Source: DASZGI01 sp035938995
GTDB lineage: Bacteria; Actinomycetota; Actinomycetes; Streptomycetales; Catenulisporaceae
DNA: 11,905 nt
Assembly: GCF_035938995.1 (NCBI RefSeq)
Contig: NZ_DASZGI010000201.1
Location: forward strand, 1-11,905
Direction: 5' to 3'
Shown: piece after piece, positions 6,598-11,905 of the stretch
Position numbering within the stretch: the stretch's first letter is position 1
Layout: the number at the start of each line of letters is the position of its first letter
Position numbers and translations under genes: made by a program
Notes under the pieces: model-generated
The model's database searches: none
What the model was told of the DNA's origin: nothing
The model's input: only the letters and a program-made list of their open reading frames with translations

Positions 6598-6626
6598 TTG
6601 ACCCAACCATAGTCAGCCCTTACGCT
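6598..6626 (+). promoter_or_regulatory. Sigma-70-type promoter of the DHA2 exporter, apparently leaderless
   Basis: TTGACC (6598-6603) and TACGCT (6621-6626) are separated by exactly 17 nt and match the principal-sigma consensus TTGACA/TAnnnT of actinomycetes well. Transcription would begin about 7-9 nt after the -10, at 6633-6635, which is at the ATG of the exporter (6635). No Shine-Dalgarno precedes that ATG. Together this indicates a leaderless mRNA. Confidence 0.65.
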
Positions 6627-6637
6627 CGCTGACTATG
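6608..6637. promoter_or_regulatory. Perfect 10-bp inverted repeat, probable HxlR operator
   Basis: CATAGTCAGC (6608-6617) and GCTGACTATG (6628-6637) are perfect reverse complements separated by 10 nt, giving a 20-bp centre-to-centre distance, two helical turns. The left arm lies between the -35 and -10; the right arm covers the transcription start and ends on the G of the exporter's ATG. This is an ideal arrangement for a dimeric repressor. The divergent HxlR regulator is the obvious candidate, though binding is inferred. Confidence 0.7.
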
Positions 6638-8101
6638 CATGAGCAGAGCCAGATGCGCCCCGCATCCGCCGACCTCGCCCCCGCTGCTGCCCCGGCACCG
6701 CCATCGCCATCGCCCCCGAACTCGGCGCCGACGCGACCTGCGCACCCGGGCACGGTCCTCGCGGTGCTGTGCGCCGCCGCCTTCATGGCGAGCCTCGACC
6801 TGTTCGTCGTCAACGTCGCTTTCACCGCGATCGGCCGCGACTTCCGCGGATCCCCGCTTTCCGATCTGAGCTGGGTCCTGAACGCCTATGCGATCGGATA
6901 CGCCGCACTGCTCGTTCCGCTGGGGCGCCTCGCGGACCGGTTCGGCCGGAAGGCGGGCTTCCTCGCCGGACTCGGCCTCTTCACGGCGGCGAGCGCCGCG
7001 TGCGCGGCGAGCCCCAACCTGTGGTTCCTGGTGGTGTGCCGGGTGCTCCAGGCGGCCGGTGCCGCCGCGCTCACCCCGACCAGCCTCGGGCTCCTGATCG
7101 CCTCGACCGAGCCGCGGCATCGCGCCCGCGCCGTCCGCATCTGGGCGTCATCAGGCGCGGTCGCCTCCGCACTCGGCCCAGTGGTCGGCGGGCTGCTCGT
7201 CGAGGCGTCGTGGCAGTGGGTGTTCCTGATCAACGTGCCGGTGGGGCTGCTCGCGCTGGCCGCGGCCGTGCGCCTGGTGCCCGACTCGCGCGACCCGGCG
7301 GCCGGACGGCTCCCGGACCTGTGGGGCGCGCTGGTCCTAGCCGTCTCGATCGGCGCGCTGACGCTGGCCCTCGTCAAGGGACCGGACTGGGGCTGGGGCA
7401 CGGCCGGAACCCTCGCGGGCTTCGCGGTCGCCGCCGTCGGCCTGGCCGGATTCGTGCTGCGCATCCTGCGCCACCCGGCCCCCGTCGTCGAGCCGGGGCT
7501 GCTGCGCGTGCGCGCCTTCGCGTGGTCGAACGCGACGTCGCTGCTCTTCTCCACCGCGTTCGGAGCGGGCCTGCTTAGCGTCATCCTGTGGATGCAGAAC
7601 GTCTGGCATTACAGCGCTCTGCGCACCGGACTCGCCGTGGCGCCTGGTCCGATGATGGTGCCGCTGTTCGCCGCCGTCGCGCAACGGCTCGCCCGGCGCG
7701 TCCCGGTCGGCCTGATCGCGACGGCCGGCAGCCTGCTGTTCGGCCTCGGCTTCGTCATCGATCTCGCGAGCATCGGGACGACGCCCGCCTACGCTGCCGA
7801 CCTGCTCCCCGGCTGGCTCGTCGGCGGCGCGGGCGTCGGGCTCGCCCTGCCGACCATCCTCTCCTCCGCTACCGCCGACCTGCCGCCGAGCCGGGCCGCG
7901 ACGGGAAGCGCGGTGGTCAACATGAGCCGCCAGATCGGGACCGTGCTCGGCGTCTCAATGCTCGTAGCCGTCCTCGGCACGCCGGCCTCGCCTGGCGCCG
8001 CGCATACGGTGTTCGTGCACGGATGGTGGGCCATCGCCGCGGTCGCGGCGTTCGCCGCCGTGTGTGCGGTCGGGATGACACCGCCTGCTCAGAGCCCCTG
8101 A
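6635..8101 (+). CDS. DHA2-type MFS multidrug exporter (14-helix, EmrB/QacA class)
   Basis: This 488-residue inner-membrane proton-drug antiporter has an unusual 37-residue Pro/Ala/Ser-rich cytoplasmic N-terminus before helix 1. Motif D1 of the 14-helix family is in helix 1 (ASLDLFVVNVAF, Asp55). Motif A, GRLADRFGRK, is at 97-106. The antiporter motif C region, SALGPVVGGLL, is at 178-188. The family marker WQWVFLINVPVG is at 193-204. Hydrophobic segments continue to the C-terminus, including GVGLALPTILSSA and the ATGSAVVNMSRQIGTVLG block typical of helix 13. Start: the ATG at 6635, with no ribosome site, consistent with a leaderless transcript from the promoter at 6598-6626. Probably repressed by the divergent HxlR protein. 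The substrate cannot be read from sequence. Confidence 0.93.
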   Translation: MHEQSQMRPASADLAPAAAPAPPSPSPPNSAPTRPAHPGTVLAVLCAAAFMASLDLFVVNVAFTAIGRDFRGSPLSDLSWVLNAYAIGYAALLVPLGRLADRFGRKAGFLAGLGLFTAASAACAASPNLWFLVVCRVLQAAGAAALTPTSLGLLIASTEPRHRARAVRIWASSGAVASALGPVVGGLLVEASWQWVFLINVPVGLLALAAAVRLVPDSRDPAAGRLPDLWGALVLAVSIGALTLALVKGPDWGWGTAGTLAGFAVAAVGLAGFVLRILRHPAPVVEPGLLRVRAFAWSNATSLLFSTAFGAGLLSVILWMQNVWHYSALRTGLAVAPGPMMVPLFAAVAQRLARRVPVGLIATAGSLLFGLGFVIDLASIGTTPAYAADLLPGWLVGGAGVGLALPTILSSATADLPPSRAATGSAVVNMSRQIGTVLGVSMLVAVLGTPASPGAAHTVFVHGWWAIAAVAAFAAVCAVGMTPPAQSP

Positions 8102-8170
8102 CGCCCGGAGACCTTGCCGCGGCGCCCCGAGCGGCGCGAAGATAGCTGTCGCTCGGGAGGCCCGGAAGGA

Positions 8171-9778
8171 GTGGGAACGCTGGCTGACGAGCGCGAATCC
8201 TTCGACGCGATGATGCGCGAGACGTTCGGCGCGCCGCCGGCCGTGCGGCAGCTCGATGTTGCGCTGATCAGCGACCCCGGTTTCCAGCGGCGCTACGCGG
8301 CCGAGACCGGGGTGCTGCGCGGCCTGGACGAGCCGTGGCTCGCGGTGACGACCAGCTTCGTGGTGGACGGCGCCGGACGGATCGTGGCCACCATGCGCCC
8401 TCAGGTGCCAGGGCCTACCCTTGCCGCGCTATTGGAGCGCAATCCGCACGGCCTGGACGCGCAGACGACTGCGGCGATCGCGATGGACGTGCTCAGCGCC
8501 CTGTCAGCGCTGCACGCGCGCGGCGTGGCGCACCGCGGGGACCTCGTCGAGCATGTGATCGTCGGCGTCGACGGGACCTGCGTCATGGTCGACGAGGGTC
8601 TGGCGCCGCGGTGGCCGAACGAGTCGACCCAGGCAGCCGTCGCGGCCGACGTGCGCTCGTTCGCGGATCTCGTCGCCCGCTGCCTCGGCAGCCGCGCGCA
8701 CAGCCGCCGCGGCCGGCCGACTCCGCCACGCGTCGTCCGCAGCGCGAACAGCGGCGCGGGCGTCGGACGCTGGATTCCGCGCCCGACCGCCAATCCGTTG
8801 CGCCCGCTGGCCACCCATGTCGCGGACCTTCGCACTCCCGGGGTCGATACCGCGGCCGCGCTCCTGACCGAACTGGGCTCGGCCGCCGCCCGCGCCTTCG
8901 AACCCGACTGGGACATGCGCGCCCGCGAACGCCTCGCCGTAGTCTCCCGGGCGTTCACCGCGGCCGCGCCTTCCATGCCCGCGCTCCCCGCGATGCCGCC
9001 GCCTGCCGACGAGCCCAATCCGCTTTCGCTCGGCTACGTCTCCATCTGGCCCCTGCCGCGCCCAGTCCGGCTAGCGCTCATCGTGGCCGCGGTAGTGGGT
9101 GCGACCGTCTCTTTCCTCATAGCGATCCAAGGCCAGAATTCCGGTTCGACGAACCCGAACACGCCGACAACGCCGCAGGCCATAGCAATCGCCGAGCCGT
9201 CGGCAACGGCGGGCGCGGTCACGCCGACGCAGACACGATCGTCCGCGTCTGCCTCAGCATCCGCGTCGCCATCGCCCTCGCAGAGCTCTGCCGTACCCGC
9301 GTCGTCTCCGGCGACTGCTCCTGCGGCACCTCCGTCCGCACCGGCGCCTGGCACAACCGGCCCAGCCCCGATCTCGAACCCCGCGGGCCCGGTGGTGAAT
9401 ACGGGCTTTGAGAGCGGATCGCTCGCGGGCTGGAACTGCTCCGGCGCGGACTCCGTGGTGACGAACCCGGTGCACAGCGGGAACTTCGCGTTGCGCGGCG
9501 CGGCCAACAACTCCGATGACGCCCAGTGCAGCCAAACGGTCAGCGTCGTACCGGGCAGGACGTACACGCTGTCGGGGTGGGTGAACGGCTCCTACGTGTT
9601 CATCGGCGTGGCGGGCACCGGGTCGAGAAACGACCCCACGATGTGGACGTCGGGGACCAACGGCTCGTACGCCCAGCTGTCCATCGGCTTCAGGACCGCC
9701 TCGAGCAGCGTGACCATCTACGTGCACGGCTGGTACGCGCAGGGCACGTATTTCGCCGACGACATCTCCTTATCGTAA
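8171..9778 (+). CDS. Pseudokinase-transmembrane-carbohydrate-binding-module fusion protein
   Basis: I start this 535-residue protein at the GTG at 8171, 10 nt after GGGAGG. Residues about 25-240 follow the Ser/Thr protein kinase fold without its catalytic residues. DVALIS (29-34) stands where beta-3 VAVK should be. ALHARGVAHRGD (113-124) replaces HRD with HRG, and the partner Asn is His128. VDEG (140-143) stands for DFG. DVRSFADL (160-167) and TAAALLTEL (227-235) match the F- and I-helices. Residues 299-319 form one membrane helix. Residues 322-408 are a Ser/Thr/Pro/Ala linker, presumably outside. Residues 409-535 are a carbohydrate-binding module of the kind fused to Streptomyces chitinases: NTGFESGSLAGWNCSG, PVHSGNFALRG, Cys423/Cys453 as a probable disulfide, TYTLSGWV and ADDISLS. 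It plausibly senses or anchors to glycan and signals inward by protein contact, not phosphorylation. Confidence 0.82.
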   Translation: MGTLADERESFDAMMRETFGAPPAVRQLDVALISDPGFQRRYAAETGVLRGLDEPWLAVTTSFVVDGAGRIVATMRPQVPGPTLAALLERNPHGLDAQTTAAIAMDVLSALSALHARGVAHRGDLVEHVIVGVDGTCVMVDEGLAPRWPNESTQAAVAADVRSFADLVARCLGSRAHSRRGRPTPPRVVRSANSGAGVGRWIPRPTANPLRPLATHVADLRTPGVDTAAALLTELGSAAARAFEPDWDMRARERLAVVSRAFTAAAPSMPALPAMPPPADEPNPLSLGYVSIWPLPRPVRLALIVAAVVGATVSFLIAIQGQNSGSTNPNTPTTPQAIAIAEPSATAGAVTPTQTRSSASASASASPSPSQSSAVPASSPATAPAAPPSAPAPGTTGPAPISNPAGPVVNTGFESGSLAGWNCSGADSVVTNPVHSGNFALRGAANNSDDAQCSQTVSVVPGRTYTLSGWVNGSYVFIGVAGTGSRNDPTMWTSGTNGSYAQLSIGFRTASSSVTIYVHGWYAQGTYFADDISLS

Positions 9779-9831
9779 CCAACTCGCCGCGCCGACTGTC
9801 ACTCCCCTGTCGACTCGCCACGGTCACGCGC

Positions 9832-9856
9832 TCCCGGACTTGGGCCCGGGACCAAG
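9832..9856. terminator. Weak stem-loop between convergent genes
   Basis: Between the ends of the pseudokinase-CBM gene and the convergent membrane gene, two alternative short stems overlap: TCCCGG (9832-9837) with CCGGGA (9846-9851), and CTTGG (9839-9843) with CCAAG (9852-9856). There is no T run on either strand. The location is right for a bidirectional terminator, but the structure is small. Confidence 0.25.
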
Positions 9857-9865
9857 GCGCATCTC

Positions 9866-10597
9866 TCACCGCTTAGCCAGCCTCGCCGGCGTCCGCACGG
9901 CAGCCGCGCGGTGCAGTTGGAGCAACCCGAGGCCGCCACCGACCATGGCCAGTCCGAACAGGGTGAACAGCGCGTCCAACCGTACGAACCGCGCCTGCCA
10001 CGCGGCGTACTGGTCAGCCGACACAGCGGTCCATGCACCCCCGTTCAGTTCCGATGTCGAGATCTCATACCGCGGGCCCGGCAGGATTTGGCCGCTTCCC
10101 TTCGCCGTACCCAAGGCGAATCCGACGGCCACCACGCAGATGCACAGCACGCCGAGGGCCAGAAGAACCCAGGACACCGGCCGCCCGGCGTACATCGTGC
10201 GCGTCACGAGGCGAGCTTCAGCACGGCGGGCCGTAGCCTCGAAGCTCCGCAAGGGGTCGCGGCTGCGCGGCCAGCCAGAGTCCAACCCCAGCACCGGAAC
10301 CGTCAGGAGCATCGACGCGAGCAGCCAGATCCAGCTGGGAAACAGGACGGCGACCACGATCCCCAACAGGTGCTCATGATCCACCATGGCCCGCGAGGTG
10401 TTCCATGTGGACAGCACGTCGACGGCCGTCAGAGCGCACAGCGCGCCACCAGCTGTGACGAGAACCACGTCCACCGCAGCGCACGCGCGCGACCGTGCGC
10501 GCCAGCGTCTCGGCCACGACTGTAACGAGAGGTAGGCGACAAACGCCTCGTGCGACGCCGCCGAGCCCCGCGGCGCAGGATCCCCCGATAGATACAC
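9866..10597 (-). CDS. Four-helix membrane protein of unknown function
   Basis: I do not recognise a family. From the GTG at 10597 it is 243 residues. Residues 1-41 are soluble and arginine-rich at the end (RRWRARSR). Hydrophobic helices lie at about 42-63, 78-104, 141-163 and 208-227. A polar, arginine-rich cytoplasmic stretch separates helices 2 and 3 (SRDPLRSFEATARRAEARL). A 45-residue loop between helices 3 and 4 (SGQILPGPRYEIS, ELNGGAWTAVSADQYAAWQ) is presumably outside the cell. The start is uncertain: no ribosome site precedes 10597, and the frame stays open upstream to 11248, but that part runs antisense through the VOC gene and is not protein-like. Convergent with the pseudokinase-CBM gene, with an 87-nt gap. 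Confidence 0.65.
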   Translation of the reverse strand: MYLSGDPAPRGSAASHEAFVAYLSLQSWPRRWRARSRACAAVDVVLVTAGGALCALTAVDVLSTWNTSRAMVDHEHLLGIVVAVLFPSWIWLLASMLLTVPVLGLDSGWPRSRDPLRSFEATARRAEARLVTRTMYAGRPVSWVLLALGVLCICVVAVGFALGTAKGSGQILPGPRYEISTSELNGGAWTAVSADQYAAWQARFVRLDALFTLFGLAMVGGGLGLLQLHRAAAVRTPARLAKR

Positions 10598-10685
10598 ACT
10601 GATGAGGCTACGGACGCAGACCCTCGATGTCGACGGAGTCAACGCGCCCCCCGCACGGGGCCGACACCCGGGCGTGACCCGCATA

Positions 10686-10714
10686 GGTGCAGATCCCCTC
10701 ACGGGATCCGCACC
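10686..10714. repeat. 12-bp inverted repeat in the divergent intergenic region
   Basis: GGTGCAGATCCC (10686-10697) and GGGATCCGCACC (10703-10714) are complementary at 11 of 12 positions around a CTCAC loop. The element lies between the divergent membrane gene (start about 10597) and the VOC gene (ATG 10765). Since no gene ends here, an operator or a leader hairpin is more likely than a terminator. A second small hairpin, CCCCG-CA-CGGGG, lies at 10649-10660. Confidence 0.55.
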
Positions 10715-10764
10715 CAACCCCGTTGGTGTCCCACCGGTTCGTGGTGCGCGCATACTCTGGGTTG

Positions 10765-11199
10765 ATGGCAAACGTGAAGCAGGTACAAGTGACTTTCGAC
10801 TGTGCGAATCCACAAGCGGTTGCGGAGTTCTGGAAGGCCGTGCTCGGGTACGTCGACCCTCCGATCCCGCCGGGGTTTGATTCGTGGGACGCGTTTGATG
10901 CCTCGCTTCCCGCTGAGAGCCGGGGCTCGACCTGGGCTTGCCAGGACCCGGACGGTGTCGGCCCGCGGTTGTTCTTCCAGCGGGTGCCCGAGGCCAAGAC
11001 GGTGAAGAACCGGCTGCATCTCGACGTGCGAGTCGGGGTGGGGCTGACTGGCGACGAGCGAGTCTCCGCGCTGGACGCTGAAGCGACTCGACTGGAAGCG
11101 CTCGGCGCCCGGCGTCTGTATCTGCTACCTGCCGATGAGGAAAACGAAGCGTGCCTCGTGATGCAGGACGTCGAAGGCAACGAATTCTGCCTCGACTAG
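10765..11199 (+). CDS. VOC (glyoxalase/bleomycin resistance-like) family protein
   Basis: This 144-residue protein starts at the ATG giving MANVKQVQVTFDCANP, the usual opening of small actinobacterial glyoxalase-like proteins; an upstream extension in frame is not conserved-looking. Family landmarks are AVAEFWKAVLGYV (18-30), STWACQDPDGVGPRLFFQRVPE (55-76), KNRLHLDV (81-88, with a candidate metal ligand His85), VSALDAEATRLEALGAR (100-116) and MQDVEGNEFCL (133-143, Glu140 in the expected metal-ligand position). Such proteins are often annotated as glyoxalase-like without a known substrate. TACTCT (10753-10758), six nt before the ATG, could be a -10 giving a leaderless transcript, but no -35 is visible. 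Third codon positions look less GC-rich than in its neighbours. Confidence 0.88.
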   Translation: MANVKQVQVTFDCANPQAVAEFWKAVLGYVDPPIPPGFDSWDAFDASLPAESRGSTWACQDPDGVGPRLFFQRVPEAKTVKNRLHLDVRVGVGLTGDERVSALDAEATRLEALGARRLYLLPADEENEACLVMQDVEGNEFCLD

Positions 11200-11566
11200 C
11201 GGTCCTGCCTGCGGAAGCTCGCCCGTGCCGACGTGGCACGATGGTCACTCAGCGAGGTTCGCTCGGCTCTCTCGGCTGCATGGTCGAGGCCTCATGCTAT
11301 CAGCTTGGGAATCTGAGTACGCGGATGCCACCTGACATGCGCCCTGATCAGCGCGTCAGCATGGAGTTGATCTCCCGTAAGTCCCCGCAGTTCACCGCGT
11401 CGGGAACGGTGCCATTTGTCAGGGAACTACGACCCGTGAGTCATCGAGGGTTAGGCGTGCTCGAGCTGATACCAATTGGAGTACAAATACCGCCCGGAGT
11501 TCGGGGATTTCGGGGACAATGTCGGTGATCGGCCACCCCTACTCGGCATGTGCGTATGGAGGTTCG
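11200..11566. other. Intergenic stretch of lower GC, no recognised gene
   Basis: These 367 nt look less GC-rich than the rest of the window. One plus-strand frame stays open from 11151 to 11528, but its start lies inside the VOC gene and its product resembles nothing I know. A CCAATTGG palindrome is at 11472-11479, and TTCGGGGA occurs twice in tandem with a 9-nt period (11500-11507 and 11509-11516). A decayed gene or a regulatory leader for the downstream gene are both possible. Confidence 0.35.
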
Positions 11567-11905
11567 ATGACCATCCCCGTCAGTACCAGCCTCGTCCGTC
11601 GCTACAGCGATCCCGCGGCGAAGGCCACGAGTTGGGCGGACACGGTGCGCGTGCTGGAGGCGGCCGAGTTGTTCTGGCTCACCACGGTGCGGCCGGACGG
11701 CAGGCCGCACCAGACCCCGGTCGTCGCGGTGTGGGGCGAGGGCGGGATCCACTTCCACACCGGGGAGGCGGAGGTGAAGGTCGCCAATCTCCAGGCCAAC
11801 GCGCACGTGGTGCTGACCACCGGCTGCAACAGCTGGGACCGCGGGCTGGACGTGGTGATCGAGGGCACCGCGGCGCGGGTGACCGACAAGGGCGTGCTGC
11901 AGCGG
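11567..11905 (+). CDS. Pyridoxamine 5'-phosphate oxidase-like flavoprotein, 3' end outside window
   Basis: The first 113 codons are present and run open to the right edge. The ATG at 11567 follows GGAGG (11558-11562) with a 4-nt spacing. The translation has the split-barrel FMN-binding pattern of small PPOX-like proteins: YSDPAAKATSWADTVRVLEA, then LFWLTTVRPDGRPHQTPVV with the typical strand-turn-strand RPDGRPH, VWGEGGIHFHTGEAEVKVAN, and NAHVVLTTGCNSWDRGLDVV followed by IEGTAARVTD. Actinobacterial relatives are often F420- or FMN-dependent oxidoreductases or heme-related proteins, and the substrate cannot be read here. Usual length is about 140-170 residues, so roughly a third is missing at the edge. 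Confidence 0.88.
   Translation, partial: MTIPVSTSLVRRYSDPAAKATSWADTVRVLEAAELFWLTTVRPDGRPHQTPVVAVWGEGGIHFHTGEAEVKVANLQANAHVVLTTGCNSWDRGLDVVIEGTAARVTDKGVLQR

Noticed and set aside
8114..8170. TTG start giving a 19-residue longer pseudokinase-CBM protein
   Set aside because: The extra residues are Arg-rich, no ribosome site precedes the TTG, and GGGAGG lies just before the GTG at 8171.
9227..9290. Alternating Ser-Ala codons in the pseudokinase-CBM linker as a possible repeat array
   Set aside because: The codons vary and no DNA period longer than six nt is kept; this is ordinary linker low complexity.
8335..9411. 358-codon plus-strand frame inside the pseudokinase-CBM gene
   Set aside because: It is a +1 shadow frame, arginine-rich, without any motif.
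10598..11248. Upstream extension of the unknown membrane protein (to 460 residues)
   Set aside because: It runs antisense to the well-supported VOC gene, is rich in Arg/Pro/Ser, and has no recognisable domain. Only the part below about 10597 is protein-like.

Overview
The window is GC-rich throughout, with frequent GTG starts, short intergenic gaps and gene families typical of a soil-type filamentous actinomycete (HxlR regulators, DHA2 drug exporters, VOC and PPOX-like proteins, a chitinase-type carbohydrate-binding module). I cannot name the genus. It reads as ordinary chromosomal housekeeping and accessory DNA. I see no insertion sequence, integrase, phage gene, CRISPR array, rRNA or tRNA.

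Layout. (1) 1-2326, minus strand: a three-gene proton-translocating NAD(P) transhydrogenase operon, pntA1-pntA2-pntB; pntB runs off the left edge. (2) 2653-3921, plus strand: a tight cluster of a 57-residue membrane peptide, a four-helix membrane protein with a bacterial PH domain, and a Dabb-type small protein. (3) 3909-5032, minus strand: a dienelactone-hydrolase-like enzyme followed by a small MCTY-type protein whose C-terminal tail is a 15-bp minisatellite that runs into the end of the convergent Dabb gene. (4) 5111-6519, minus strand: an HxlR-type regulator, then a uridine-kinase-like gene interrupted near its 5' end by an in-frame TGA, then what looks like a frameshifted small gene. (5) 6635-8101, plus strand: a DHA2-type drug exporter divergent from the HxlR gene. 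Its promoter appears to produce a leaderless mRNA and carries a perfect 10-bp inverted repeat across the core promoter and start codon. (6) 8171-9778, plus strand: a membrane protein that joins a catalytically dead kinase-like domain in the cytoplasm to an extracellular carbohydrate-binding module. (7) 9866-10597, minus strand: an unrecognised four-helix membrane protein. (8) 10765-11199, plus strand: a VOC/glyoxalase-like protein. (9) 11567 to the right edge, plus strand: the start of a pyridoxamine-5'-phosphate-oxidase-like flavoprotein.

Working together. The transhydrogenase subunits form one enzyme. The HxlR regulator and the DHA2 exporter form a plausible drug-sensing efflux pair, with the palindrome as the probable operator. 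The most unusual gene is the pseudokinase-membrane-CBM fusion, a candidate cell-surface glycan sensor. Its layout recalls the C-terminal half of mycobacterial MviN, but without the flippase.
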